DNA from: Holothuria scabra
Lineage: Eukaryota > Echinodermata > Holothuroidea > Aspidochirotida > Holothuriidae
Assembly: GCA_037179385.1 (NCBI GenBank)
Contig: CM074188.1
Location: 22,151,318-22,215,317 of the forward strand
Direction of reading: 5' to 3'
DNA length: 64,000 nt
In this document: positions 37,448 to 49,837 of the stretch, one piece after another
Numbering within the stretch: the first letter of the stretch is position 1
Layout of the letters: every line of letters starts with the position of its first letter
Made by a program: the position numbers and the translations under genes
Notes under the pieces: generated by a model
Seen by the model: only the letters and a program-made list of their open reading frames with translations
Told to the model about the DNA's origin: nothing
Database searches by the model: none

Positions 37448-38920
37448 ACAAATTTTGTACTCCTCACAGGGAGGTCCCATTCCTATTGAGTTCAAGGTCA
37501 ACCCAACAATCTGAAAAACAAAGGTAAACAAAGGATTCCTTGGCAATGTGAGGAAGTGAAATAACCTTTGCTGCCCCAAAGTTCAATTTGAAACTCAAAT
37601 CTAGTAACTTCATTTACTGATATCTCGAAAAATAAATTTCCAATGGAACTTTCACCACACTGCGTAGATTTGGTTCCTCTTTCACATTTGAAAACAAAAT
37701 TTTTGCCTAAGCTTCCCCTTTAATAAGACCGTGAAATTACTCTTTTGCACAGACGACGGAAAATTTAAAGTTTCTATAGATTAACCGTTTAAATTGAAAG
37801 AGTTATTTTTTGCCCTATCCTTTCGTAAAAACTTCCTGTGTTTTCCCCAATGTTTGACGGGTGGGGTTAACACATCAGCCGGCCATCGTGAACATCGTGA
37901 AACTTGTGATTTCTTCTACTCACAATGTAAGACACGATAAATATTTCGCTGTATTTTGTTGGTGCGTCCATTGTTTACATGTCAGTTTATTTTCTGTAGA
38001 ACGTATAAAACTTAAAAACATTGTCAACTCCAGTGCAGTTTCATCCAACATCACAAAAGATAAGATTAGAGGAGCAAAATCCCGTGTTAAGTTTAGAGTC
38101 AAACGACTCTAGTTTGATTAAGGGTCACTTGGATTAAAAACCACAGAGTTCCTCCTTGTGTAACAATATATAAAACATTATGGGTTTCGACTTTCATTAG
38201 ATTCTATACCTTTCATTTATTTTCATGAACTAAAGTCGACGTTCATCATATTTTGAGCCATCTCTAACATGCAACTGTTATTTCTCACTAAAGTGAGATG
38301 ATGTAATGACGCGGTTAATTTGAGTGTTATATCTCCTTGGTCAAAGACAAAAATCATCTTCCCAAAATACTTTGGAATTCCAGCTTATAGTCCTACAAAC
38401 CTTTGCAAATCCATTTAAATGTTATAAGCAGTAGCGTGGTTAATTTCGAGGTGAGAAACGGGGGCCATGGCCCCACTTCTGGAAGTACAGTCCGGAAGAT
38501 CGTCTATACTTGAGGGAAAACACTTGGATTTCTGACTGAGTCTGACAAAGAAACGGAAGATCAATCCTTTCTGGTCGTCGTGCGTGTTTAAATATGATTC
38601 AAAATGTTTCAAATGGCACCTCAGTGCTCCCAAATAACGGGGTTTTTTTTTCAAAAGGGGGAATACCCTTTCCCGTTAGAACCTTTTCCAAGACAATATG
38701 GCATGGAAAAATTTGCAAAACCTTTACTAGAACTTCTCAATCTTTTCCTTTTCAATAGGTAAATGACGAACAAGCAGCAGTTTCTGGCATCTCCAATACA
38801 CCATATGCTTTCATATTGGTCATTAGAGATAAGGGACAACCATTTTGAGACTTTATGGTGTCCCCAGACCCCTACAAATGTCAGTTGGGTAATTCCCCGT
38901 TTGCCATTCTCCTCCTCATA

Positions 38921-40163
38921 CACTGTTAAAAATTTCTCTGTAAAATTTACATAATTTTTATGGCAAATTTTTTTCCAACCAAATAATGTTTTTTTTACAG
39001 CCAGACTGTAATCATGAAAAAACATTAAATGTTTGTTTTTTCTTTACAGTTTTTGCATGTAAATTAGTTTACAAATGTCTACTGTAAAATCGAATTACAG
39101 AATTGTTCTGTTTTTTTTTTACCTTAATTTTATGTGAATTTACAGCCTACTGTTTTCATTCTCGGCGTTTTAATATTTATTATAATATCGCCTTTTTTCC
39201 TTTCATATGTTATTACGTAACATACACTTCACCATTACGTAGATCAGGTATTTGCTTATCAACGTAATGTGTCGTTATGAAGTTATTTTCAATCAAAACA
39301 CGATGAGGATACTTTGTTATCACATTGTTGTCCAGTAGACTGCTATCTCTAGGAACTTTGTAATTGGAAAGTCACATTTTTTGTACAATATAATAATTGT
39401 TTTTAAAATAAATATGACAAAGAATGCAAATACATTGGTTGCAAACATTTCCAGACAAGGTAAACAATAAGTTTATCACTTCCTGATTAAAAAACGCCAA
39501 AAAAGATATTATTCAAAGCAACAGCAATCCTTTTGTTAGGAAAATGTCTACAAAATAAGCTCCACCCATTTATGCAAAATGAGATTTACGTCATAAAGTG
39601 GTAAATTTACAGACTCTTTCAAGTAAATTTGTGAAACGTTTTTAATTCGATCAAGTGCATGAGCGCTTGTGGCGATGAGTTCACATCAGTATACCAATTG
39701 TCAGTATAATAAATGTAAGTTAATTTTCAAATAGGGCCATAAATTTGCCAAAAATGTTTTCTTTTTTAACTGAAACTTCGCAGAACGATGCATGTTATAT
39801 ATTGAAAATTTTCTGGCTATTTCTTATTTGTTTGTTTGTTTGGGCTTATTTTTGTTTCTTTTTCAGCTTAAAAACAAAATGAATGTTTGTTAAAGACAGT
39901 ATATTTATGTGAAATCAGAAAAATACAAAATACTGTTAAAATTTCTGTACATTTACAGAAAAAGTTTTACAAAGCAGTAAAATTTGGTTAAAAAAGCAGA
40001 CAGAAATGGTTTTTCAAATAAACAGAAAATACATGTTAAACAACCTTTTTTTATTGTAGAAATACAAAGTGTCTGTAAAGATACAGAAAATCTCTATTAA
40101 AAGTAAAATACAAAAAGTTTAAGTTAAAAAAAGTCTGTAAATTTACAGAAATTTTTAACAGTG
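38921..40163. mobile_element. 1.24-kb TIR element with TA target duplication
   Basis: Left end CACTGTTAAAAATTTCTCTG then TAAAATTTAC. Right end, inverted, CACTGTTAAAAATTTCTG then TAAATTTACAG. Each end is bounded by TA (38919-38920 and 40164-40165). The subterminal regions repeat CTGTAAA/TTTACAG many times. No transposase frame is visible, so it is non-autonomous. A solo end-like fragment is at ~43980-44012. Confidence 0.65.
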
Positions 40164-40785
40164 TACACATACACAACTCACAGCGACACCGCTTACAAAT
40201 ATCTGTCACTATGTTTTAGATTGTGAAAGTTAAAAATTGAAGTCATAAGCCAGTGAACTATTCTTCAATCGATACAGATCATTAACAAAATAATTGACAA
40301 AGGATTACAAAGTTTTATGTAAAAAAGGATTCTAGTGTATTTTTGAGCATTAGTTAGATGTTAAATCTACTTTCATAGCCTTCCGATTATCGAAATAACC
40401 TCACATTAACATTTTATATGAAATTTAAGATCCTTTATTTAAATATATGGTGATTTCTTACAGCTCCTTAATTTGCACATTGTTCTTGAATTATGGCACA
40501 TTTTAGTTTTAAATGATTTGAACCGGTTTTCGGCACTTTGACAGAAAGTTCCTGGATATATTTTCTAACGTTTTTGGAATTATTTTCGAACGTTTTGTAT
40601 ATTTCTCCTAGAATGCCTTTTAAAAGAATAGTCCAGAGCCAAATTTATTTTTGATATGTTAAAGAGGAACACATTCTGAACACTCTGGTGAAATTTTTGT
40701 TCATTTCCCGTGTTCGGTTCTCAAAATATTAGCAATTGAAATTGGCAAATTTTCTACATAGAATGAACTTGTGACAAACAGGCGT

Positions 40786-41232
40786 GAAACAAAAAGAGTG
40801 AATTGACTCAAAGTAGAGTGATATTCACTCCAAAAAGAGTGGAAATAAACATGGGCGTCCGGAAGGGGGTGGGGGCAAGGGCGGCACTTGCCCCCCCCCC
40901 CCGGAAAATAAAACTTGTGAAAAAATTAATTAAAAATTGAAATAAAAAAATTAAAAATAAATCATCAAAATATCTTCACCCACAGCGTCATTTTCTACTC
41001 GTGAAATATGCGGACATTTGACCAGGAGTAGCAAAAGAGAAGATGGTATGATGAATAGTGAAATCGTAATTTGGGGACCATCATTCGTGACATCTATTGG
41101 AAATTTGTAATTGTAAAAACTATGAGTGATCACTGAGGTGAATTTAGCTATTCTTGGAGTATAATTAACACTCTAATGGATTGAATTCAAACTTTTCACT
41201 CCATTGAAGAGTGATTAAGTTCCCTCTCTTGA
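40786..41232. mobile_element. GAGTG/CACTC element split by a G/C-rich insertion
   Basis: Left part (40795-40845): AAAGAGTGAATTGACTC, AAAGAGTGGAAAT. Right part (~41155-41232): GGAGTATAATTAACACTC, CACTCCATTGAAGAGTG. Between them lies an element with GGGCGGCACTTGCCC and poly-G/poly-C runs at 40860-40905. The intact relative is at 57815-58177. Confidence 0.5.
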
Positions 41233-42944
41233 CTGTAGAATGTTTTCCGCTCGTTGATATTCAGTACCTTGACTTATCAACTGCCATAGTTTCCAGTCAC
41301 CTCGGAGCCACTTTCTGCACAAATTTTGTTGTGCTTCGTGATAACTGGTGGTAACGCTTGGATAACCTCAACAATTTTCAGAAAAAAAATCCAGGGTACA
41401 TTGGTCAGTTGGTGCAAACAGACCCTTATTTTTTTCAAGCAAGGAAAGTACAATGTAACTATACGGTACTTCACTAATTAAAATACCTATTAAAGTAGAT
41501 TTGGCTTTATTCAGTTAAGTTAAGTTCAGTTCAGTTCAGTAGGACTTTATTCATGGTAAGCCTCGTTTCTGGCAGTTCACGTGTATTTTCTGAAAAATTA
41601 CTTCTATAAAATACGGGTCGACTTATGTTCGCTGTCATCATAAGATGGTCCTTTTGAAAAATGACCCATTTTTTAACGAACTATTTGACTACTCGGGAAA
41701 TGATATCGCCCAGGATTATTCGATGATAATGACATTAAAAAGACCATTAGGAAGCGCACGTTATTAAAGTGCGTATTGGAAATCGACATATGTGGTTAAA
41801 TTCCTCAGTTTTTTTTTCTATATCTGATGAAATGAAAAATTATCTATCGTAGTCCCTTCTGCAGCTTAATCTATGTCAACACATTGCTCTATAACCAAAC
41901 GTCTAACCTAACATCCTTACAGCTGACGTTGACTGTCGGAATCTGTATAGGTCTGGGCCTAATCATGCCGATTTTTTTCACAATTGAACATCAATAAGTG
42001 GAATATACGAGAACAGAGCACATGAGGTCTATGTCAAATCAACGTGTGCAAAGTTATATCTGAGTTAACGCCAATTTGACCTCGGTGTGGAGTCATGACA
42101 TTTTCAAAAACGGAGAGATCACGAGACGGATCCCATGGTAAGCCCCTATCCACTACATATCAAATCCTTCTAAAGCTTTCAAAACAAATAAGCCTCACCA
42201 AGTCTCTAAAGTAAGGAACGCTTTCAATTAAAAAGATTTGACACGATTTTGGAATGGGATAATGATAAACTTGGGTGATAAATTCTGAACATTGACGGTA
42301 TTCTGTGCATAGAATGAAGGACGTTGCTGTTAAAACTCTGTTACGTTTTGTGGTTCATTTTTAGAATAACAGAGTATGTACAGAAAGTGTGTGTTCACAA
42401 AATCAGTCTTGTTTTATGACTGTTCTTGTACAACACTGTCTGATGACTTTCCACTTAGTCTCGTGTGGCCCTTCGGGATGTACGCCTCTGTTCGGCATCA
42501 TGTTTCAGAATGTCGTGTAAGATAGTCGGCAGGAACCTTCCTATAAAACAAAAAGAAAATATAGTGCCAACGTTCTTTTCTTAAACAAATAATCAACAGG
42601 CTCGGGATAACGGGGATGGTTCCGCAGTTGGGGTCCAGAAGGACTGTTACGATGGCAGGGCTAAGGGTAAATTCTTCAAACTGCAATGTTGACATTATAT
42701 ACCGGTTGGTTACTTTAAAACCACGAATTTACTCAAAGGAATTGTATCGACCTGCTTTGGATTATTCATCATTGTGTTACTACTTAACTCATAATTTTTA
42801 CGGAAAATGAAGCTTTTGGCTGAAAAATAATAATAACTTATAACAGGAGGATGCAATGGACCGCTCGCAAGGAGTGGAGGACCTCCGAATTTCTGGGATC
42901 TTAAATCTTTATTAGGTAATTAAAGGGGACGTTGTGAGAACCAA
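41233..42944. other. Intron sequence, no recognised feature
   Basis: AT-rich; a short GTTCAGTTCAGTTCAGT run at ~41524. No ORF or repeat family recognised. Confidence 0.35.
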
Positions 42945-43205
42945 GTTCTACATTATTGAGTAAGATTGGTTAGCTGGATGGAGCTTTACGGTCGAGTTTT
43001 CTAACTGATTGTTTTAGTCAGGTGACGGCCTTTTTCAGTAGTAGAGTGGCTCACTGGCTTGTTCTCCCTACTTTATTGTTTATGCTGACCACCAAGTACA
43101 ATGGCCCTAGGTTCCATTTTTAAACTCTTCGGTATGACCCGACCAAGACATGAATTCAAGACATCCCGGCTGCATGCGTAATGACTAAGGAACCAACGAC
43201 CCAAC
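42945..43205 (-). mobile_element. tRNA-derived SINE, copy 2
   Basis: On the minus strand it begins GGTTCCTTAGTCATTACGCA (box A-like), with GAATTCATGTCTTGGTCGGG (box B-like region) ~30 bp later. TGGAACCTAGGGCCATTG, AACAAGCCAGTGAGCCAC and CTCCATCCAGCTAACCAATC follow. The same order is seen at 13495-13751. Confidence 0.62.
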
Positions 43206-43689
43206 TACCAAAGTGGTGAAATGGGGCTGTTAGATACAGACCTTGTGCATATGGTGTCTCTTTTGGGGCAAAGCAAACCAACACTGACAAATGCAAACAG
43301 CTGATTTGCCAATCAGTTGGATACGCACATTGTCTGCTACACGTGTGAATTCTTATGAGTGAGGCCACGTGTTCCATTGTTTTGCCCCCAAGAATGACGT
43401 CAATGTTTCGTCAATGCACAAGGTCTATGGGAGTCTGACCCCTCGAGCAAGAAAACCTTGTTGATCTAATGGGAAAGTATTTATTCAGAACACTGACATT
43501 TAATCCGACGGTTAATTGCCAGGGGGGAAAATAGACAAGTTACACACTATGAAAAATGTCTAAAGAATCACTGTTACGAATACAAAGTGACAGCCTACCT
43601 TTGTACACTGAAGGGTTGGTTAATTTATAAACACATTTAGGCATAAACATCAGACGATTAAGACGGAAAGGTCCAATGTTTTTAAACGC

Positions 43690-43870
43690 CAGGTATTGTT
43701 AAAGCATGGAATTAACACATTCATGTGTTAAAATAAATAACACCTCAACATGTTCATTGTCTCAGCGATAAGGCGTTCATGAGTTAATAAAACAACAAGT
43801 TCGATACCTTCACTGTATATACAAAGCTTAGCGGTTAACACGTTCAAGTAGTAGGCCTAATTAAGTGTTA
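43690..43870. repeat. Word-repeat stretch of AACACNTTCA / TGNNTGTTAA
   Basis: TTAACACATTCATGTGTTAA, AACACCTCAACATGTTCATTG, GGCGTTCATGAGTTAA and GGTTAACACGTTCAAG lie within 180 bp. It looks like a decayed palindromic MITE built from one short word. Confidence 0.4.
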
Positions 43871-44224
43871 CTTTGTATTTTTACTCTAATAACAGAATAA
43901 AAAATGTAAAAAGAGTTTGCATAAAAAGTGCCGATAACGTTTGAAACTTGGTTGCCAATAGTTTTTTTTTTTTTTTTTGTTCTGTAAATTTACAGCAATT
44001 TTTAACAGAGTAGAAAAGTGTTACCGATGTTCCAAACAACTCTCGCAATTCAGTCTTAAACGACTTTTCCCTGCAGACTTCCTAGTCCCCAGTGATTTCA
44101 CCAGGGTTAAATGAAATTATCGCTGGATATTTCTCACACAAGATATTTCTCATCGATATCGTTCCTACAAGTGCCCATCCGACAATTCACCCAACAATTT
44201 CAAATCGTCCCGGATGAGAACTAT

Positions 44225-44384
44225 ATGCGCACTTAACAAGAAGTGTTTAACAAGGTGTTTCTTGATTGGCTGTTGCCATTGTATTGCATCGATTGCATTC
44301 TTTGTGCGGGTTAGGGATTAGTTTAAGGATTAGGGTTACATTAGCCAGGTAGGGAATTTCTTGTTAAACAGTGCGCATCGCCCC
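44225..44384 (+). mobile_element. hAT-like MITE family A, copy with GAACTAT duplication
   Basis: Flanked by GAACTATA (44218-44225) and GAACTATG (44385-44392). Interior CTTGATTGGCTGTTGCCATT, a GGGTTAGGGATTAG run and the end TTAAACAGTGCGCATCG. Another copy of the family starts 24 bp further on. Confidence 0.8.
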
Positions 44385-44499
44385 GAACTATGTAATGAGA
44401 AATTTTTGGGTAGATGCGCACTGTTTAACACGGTGTCTCTTGGTTGGCTGTTGCCATTGTATTGAATCGATGGTATCCTTTGTTAGGGTTAGGGATTAG

Positions 44500-44934
44500 T
44501 ATGGGCGGCCAAAAGGGCAAAAAAGACAAATGGCAAAATATTCATTTTAATTTCAAAAATAAATTTTAAAAGTAAAAAATATTCTAAGTAAAAATATTTA
44601 AAAATAAAATGAGCAATGATTACATTTAAGAAAGCAAGCAATACGTATTACGTCCACAAAACAAATTAAAAAAAAAACGCTAAAAGTAGTTATAATTAAT
44701 CTTAAAATTAACATAATACCGGTTAATCCAAATGAAATATAAAAGCCCCCTAAGAAATAAAAAATGGAAAACAAATAAAAAGAAATAAAATAAAAACGCA
44801 AATAGAAACTCAATTTTGTGTTTTTGTTTTATCATGTGTTTGCATTTTATTCCCTGTTATCTTTTTTTTTTTAATTTAGTTGGGTTCCTTAATAGTTATT
44901 TAAAATCGTCTTTTTTGCCCTTTGGCGCGCTATA
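44500..44934 (+). mobile_element. Outer unit of the composite element, left
   Basis: About 435 bp that begins TATGGGCGGCCAAAAGGGCA plus AAAAAGAC. It ends with the inverse, GTCTTTTTTGCCCTTTGGC, then GCGCTATA. It is therefore a complete TIR-bearing unit of its own. The interior is A/T-rich with no useful ORF. Confidence 0.7.
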
Positions 44935-46394
44935 GGTGGCCAAAAGGGCAAAAAAGACAATTTGGGAAAAAGACAAACTGCGGAAAAGACGATTAGTGAA
45001 AAAAATGAGGGCGTCCTGAGATTGATGGATTCAGAGCACCTATCTCTATAAATATGCTTGGACAGCGCATTAGATATCCAAACCCGCACAACCAGTTAAA
45101 GCCACCGCGAAGACTTGCTTGGAGCCATACACTCCCTTTGTTGCGGAGAATGTAGCAAAGGCAGTACGCACATCAGTGGGCAGTCTGAGTCGATCAGGGA
45201 GGTGTTACTAGCTAACAACACCTCCATGGGGTCATAACGTTTTCTCTCGGCCCGCAAAGCAATCAGTTAAGAGGTTGGGGAAGGGACTCATATGAAAGTG
45301 TGGGGGACCTTTTCACCATTTGCGGTGGAAGGGAAAACGGCGTCATCAGAATTTTCGTCACGGGGGGGGGGGGGGGTAAGTTTTGTGATCGTTGGCATGA
45401 GGGAGGGGTCTAAGGGGACGGGGATAAGACATTCCCATAAGGGATCCCTAGGGACCTAACATGCGCCATCGTATGGGGCCATGATATGGACTTGCAACCA
45501 AAATTTGTAAGGGGCTCATTTTGTCCGGGCCAGCCCATATGCCCATAAGGTCCATATGGGCTAGATCTGGCCCCTAATGGGGTAGTTGCCACCTAGGACC
45601 CTGAACTATCCCATATGGGTCATACGGACATATATGGGCTGGTCCATTTGGGCCCCTTGTGAATCCCATAAAGGTTTGCTACCTGCAGAAATCATGAGCT
45701 CCATACAGATTTTTCCGACGGACCGAATGGTTCGCTCACTAGTTCCATATGGAAGGATCAAACAAAACTACTCAGTGAACTTGAGCACCATGAGACTTCA
45801 CATGAACCTTAATTCTCAGCCCGCCAGTTTATGCATGACAAACTACCCATCCAAAGCGGGCTAATTCTTGGGCGTGGATTCTTGGCGGGAGGGACGTGGG
45901 ACGCCCCTCACTTTTTTGGAAGGGGCACATCTTAAAAAGCACCCTCACTTTTCCAAAAATGATGGAACACACAGCAATTATTGCCCAGGACGACGCCGTT
46001 TCCCCTTCCACCACAAATGGTGAAAAAGTCCCCCACACTTTCATATGATTCCCTTCCCCAACCTCTTAACTGATTGTTTGCTGAGAGAAAACGTTATCAC
46101 ACCATGGAGGTGTTGTTAGCTAAATAACACCCTGATCGACTCAGACTGCCCACTGATGTGCGTAATGCCTTGCTACATGCTCCTCAACAAAGGGAGTGTA
46201 TGGCTGCAAGCAAATCTTCGCGCTGGCTTTAACTGGTCGTGCGGGTTTGGGTATCTAATGCGCTGTCCAAGCATATTTATAGAGATAGGTGCTCTGAATC
46301 CATCAATCTCAGGACGCCCTCATTGTTTTTCACGAATCGTCTTTTCCGCAGTTTGTCTTTTTCGCAAATTGTCTTCTTTGCCCTTTTGGCCACC
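44935..46394. mobile_element. Core of the composite element
   Basis: Ends are GGTGGCCAAAAGGGCAAAAA and its inverse TTTGCCCTTTTGGCCACC, a second-level TIR related to the outer one. Arms of ~400 bp include GGCGTCCTGAGATTGATGGA and GTGGGCAGTCTGAGTCGATC. The loop has a poly-G run (45361-45377) and repeats CCATATGG/CCCATA words eight or more times between 45430 and 45680. No gene seen. Confidence 0.65.
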
Positions 46395-46848
46395 TATAGC
46401 GCGCCAAAAGGGCAAAAAAGACGATTTTAAATAACTATTAAGGAACCCGGCAAATAAATTAAAAGAAAAAAAAAAAAAAAAAACAGATAGCAGGGAGTAA
46501 AATTAAAACACAAGATAATACAAAAACACAAAATTGCGTTTCTATTTGCGTTTTTATTTTATTTCTTTTTATTAGTTTTCCATTTTTTATTTATTAGGGG
46601 ACTTTGATATTTCATTTAGATAAACCGGTAATGCGTTAATTTTAAGATTAATTTTAACTACTCGTAGTGTTTTTTTTTTTAATTTGTTTTGGGGAGGTAA
46701 TATGTATTGCTCGCTTTTTAAATGTAATCATTGCTCATTTTATTTTTAATTTTTTTTTACTTGGAATATTTTTTACTTTTAAAATCTATTTTTGAAATTA
46801 AAATGAATATTTTGCCATTTGTCTTTTTTGCCCTTTTGGCCGCCCATA
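46395..46848 (-). mobile_element. Outer unit of the composite element, right
   Basis: The inverted counterpart of 44500-44934. It starts TATAGCGCGCCAAAAGGGCA and ends TTGCCCTTTTGGCCGCCCAT plus A. It is slightly longer because of A- and T-runs. Confidence 0.7.
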
Positions 46849-47527
46849 GATTAGGGCCATCGTTAGCCAGTTAGGAAATTTCTTGTTAAACAGTGCGCAT
46901 TGTCCCAATTTTTTCGCCGGTGAGATTTATTGCTACATTCCACACCAAAGTTAATGTTCCCACGGTCAAATTGTCTTGATCATTGGGACGCTACGAATTT
47001 TTAATATCCTGGTTTATGCCACAACTTTCATAAATTCATGCTAAAATGGTTGATGAAGGTAGTTTTAAACTTGATCTTTAAAGAACATTAATCATTTGAA
47101 GCAAAAGTCAAGTCACGATCCAGTTAGACTACCAGACGACCAAACCTTTTAAACAATTGTGCATGATAGTGATCATTGATCGTGGACGACGGATAAATAT
47201 GCAGAGGAAAAACTTTTGATCGATCAAATCAGAGACAATTCTTTACTCCCAATAAAAAGCTTAAATTCTTAATGTTGGAGATTTTCAGATCCAATTTATA
47301 GGTGTAATTCCATCATAATTTTGCACAAAGCTTCCAGAAAATTTTGACCAAAATGCTTCAGTGTGAAAAATCTTCTAGCGATATCCTAAATAATGTTTAT
47401 GGCATATTTTATCCACTAGTTTCATTACTTGAAGTTGTTGATTTGGCAAGGGGTTAAGTGCCCGCTTGCACGCCGTTCGCTATAACATTGATCACAAAGA
47501 CAATTTTCCAAAAGCAATAACAAAAAA

Positions 47528-47828
47528 TTAAAGGCCCAATTCTCTCACCCTAAACAGCACCAATTCTCCTAACCTTCTTACTTGCGCCCCATTCACAATT
47601 GTCTGAAATTCATCCTCATCCAGACACAATCTCAGTTTTTGTTCAGGGTGAGTATAGAAAAGCTCAAAGTGTATAATCAAGGCACTCTTAGTATAGTTCA
47701 TGGTGTGCAATATAAACGTTGTTACTCTGCCTTGTTTGAATTATCAGTCAATCAAAGCGCTGAGCCAACTGCGAGTTTCTGTTATCCCCTACAGGAAGTG
47801 TAGTTTGGGGGTGAGAGGATTCAATTGC
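47528..47828 (-). mobile_element. MITE family B, copy 4 (reverse)
   Basis: In this orientation it reads TTAAAGGCCCAATTCTCTCA, CATCCTCATCCAGACACAAT, then TGTAGTTTGGGGGTGAGAGG. It is the reverse complement of copy 1 (5881-6185) and closer to it than to copies 2 and 3. Confidence 0.75.
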
Positions 47829-48499
47829 CGGATAAAGGTTTGGGTTTGCGTCTATTTTTTATATTTCACAGTAGTAAAAACACGACTTTTAACAAACTCT
47901 ATCTCATAGAAATCCCATAGAATAAGATGAAAATTGTGTTATTTAGCTTTTTCTTCAAAATAAGTTTGGGGGGACTGCTCTTTACCTTTAATTGACCCAA
48001 ATAGGGTTAAATTTGACCCTAAATGTGGTTTTATTGCCTCATGACCAAAGTGTTCTTACAGTGTGTTACTAAAGATTTGAAAACGGGTCATATTGCCCTT
48101 GTCACATGAATTTAGACAACGAAAGATATTAGACGGATCTGTAACGAAGATAAGACACTGTTACTACGGTTTTTGCTAGTTTTAAAGCAGGTCTCTCACT
48201 TGGCGACCACCGAATGGATCGGCCCAAATGACAAAGGTTGGAAGGCACCTTGCCCACGAGATCAATCAACAGGGCGCAGATCTCTATGATTTCATTTATC
48301 CAATGAATCCAATATGTGAATTAATTTAACTTAGGTCAAACAACGATGCAACGTACATTAACTTAGAATAATGCTCGATCGGATGATTAGGGCGCAGCTT
48401 GCACGTACAGGCGACATCTATAATTAATGGAAATCTTTATTAAGCTCAGCCTTGCTGTGAAGGTATCTCATATCAGGGAGTTGCAACTCCCTACTAATG

Positions 48500-48590
48500 T
48501 AAAGCTACCGGTATTGGTTTTCGTAGAGGTCAAACGCTATTTGAGGTCACCGGAGATCGAACAATGAAAGTCACTCGGTAGGCCTAACGA
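48500..48590. repeat. Fragment of the AGGTCA-rich repeat
   Basis: GTAGAGGTCAAACGCTATTT followed by GAGGTCACCGGAGATCGAAC. It matches the layout of the larger copy at 55995-56500. Confidence 0.5.
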
Positions 48591-49109
48591 TAGGCCTATT
48601 TCAGTGACTTAAAACAATTCGAAAAACTGCCTTTTCCTTTTCAAGGTTTTGATCAGAACTTTATGGCCAAAATATGCTGTTAGAAGTTTTAATCCTCACC
48701 TTGGCGGTATATTCCCCGCTATTTTTAGCTTTCGGTGTAAGGAATATGTAAGTGAGTTGCCAGCGGACAACCATAGTCTTATTCCTTGGCCTAAGTTTTG
48801 GACTTATTGTTTGCATTTCTACATTCGAAGACATGTGTTGAAAGAACTTCGTTATTCCCTTTTTGGGGGGATTGACTTATATCGTTAGGGGTGTCAAAGT
48901 TTACTTCGAGCTGTCACGTTATATATGTTACCTAGCATTGAAATTTTCAGGCCATCAATTCGGATCTTTGTGGCAGCTCTGCCGTTCTTCCCCATACGTT
49001 CAAACATCATTTGACCAGAAACTGTACGAAATGTGACATAATGGCATTATGTGTGTATCATCAAAACCACAGTGCATTCTTCTTAACCCTTCCGAGAAAT
49101 CCGTGAAAA

Positions 49110-49254
49110 ATGTTTAACAAGTAGTTTCGTGATTGGCTATTGCCATTGTATTGTATCGGTTGTATTCTTTGTTCGGGACAGGAATTGGGTTAGGGATTAT
49201 AGGGTTATCGTCAGCCAGTTAGGAAATTTCTTGTTAAACAGTGCTCATCGCCCC
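49110..49254 (+). mobile_element. hAT-like MITE family A, copy with damaged left end
   Basis: Starts ATGTTTAACAAGTAGTTTCG, lacking the GATGCGCAC end. It ends GTTAAACAGTGCTCATCGCC. No target duplication is visible. Confidence 0.7.
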
Positions 49255-49392
49255 CTATTTGACAATCGTGGGTACTATATTAGCATTGTGGTCTTGTTCA
49301 GGTCTACTGTACAAGCTTACGAGGCTTTGAAACTCAGTTGATTTGCGTTATCATTCAGAGTTCATGACTACTGGCGAACTTCAACAAAATAC

Positions 49393-49680
49393 TCAAAGGC
49401 AGTCCATCCTCACCCAAACTTCAATTTTTTGTAGTAGTATACAGAAAGCCGCAATTGACATAGCTCTTTGGTTACAACAACTTTAAATAATGCAGAGTAA
49501 TGTAGCTCATATTACACAGCACCTTCCGTACTGAGAGTGTTCTGATTACACACTGGAATCTTGTGTACTCACACTGAAGCAATAAACTGAGATTTGTGTC
49601 TTGATGACGATGAGTTTTAGACGGTTGTGTGAGGGGCTCAAGTAAGTAAGCTAGGAAAATCGGTCTGGGGTGGGAAGATT
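49393..49680 (+). mobile_element. MITE family B, copy 5, with a MITE A in its end
   Basis: Begins TCAAAGGCAGTCCATCCTCA and contains GAAGCAATAAACTGAGATTT and GTGTGAGGGGCTCAAG. The terminal GTTTGGGATGA region reads GTCTGGGGTGGGAAGATTT and is then cut by the MITE at 49682. Confidence 0.7.
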
Positions 49681-49681
49681 T

Positions 49682-49837
49682 GGGGTGATGCGCACTGTTT
49701 AACATGAAATTTTCTTACTGGCTAACGATAAACCTAATCGCTAACCTAATCCCTAACCCGAACAAAGAATATAATCGTTACAATACAATGGCAACAGCCA
49801 ATCAAGAAACACCTTGTTAAACAGTGCGCATCTACCC
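49682..49837 (-). mobile_element. hAT-like MITE family A, reference copy
   Basis: 156 bp with a perfect 8-bp duplication GAAGATTT at 49674-49681 and 49838-49845. Ends are GGGGTGATGCGCACTG and CAGTGCGCATCTACCC. This copy fixes the family's boundaries and its hAT-like 8-bp insertion habit. Confidence 0.88.

Larger units (their letters stand above)
44500..46848. mobile_element. 2.35-kb composite foldback element nested in a MITE
   Basis: Bounded by GATTAG at 44494-44499 and 46849-46854. Terminal inverted repeat: TATGGGCGGCCAAAAGGGCA... on the left and its inverse ...TTTTGGCCGCCCATA on the right. The inverted match continues for ~840 bp on each side (to ~45340 and from ~46000). Each arm has two parts: an outer ~430-450 bp unit (44500-44934, 46395-46848) with TIRs of its own, and an inner arm of the core. 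The middle (~45340-46000) is unique. There is no transposase ORF, so it is non-autonomous. Confidence 0.82.
44409..46906 (+). mobile_element. hAT-like MITE family A copy interrupted by a composite element
   Basis: Left half 44409-44499 (GGTAGATGCGCACTGTTTAA to GGGATTAG) and right half 46855-46906 (GGCCATCGTTAGCCAG to GTGCGCATTGTCCC). AATTTTTG (44401-44408) and AATTTTTT (46907-46914) are the outer target duplication. The 2.35 kb between the halves entered later. Confidence 0.85.
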
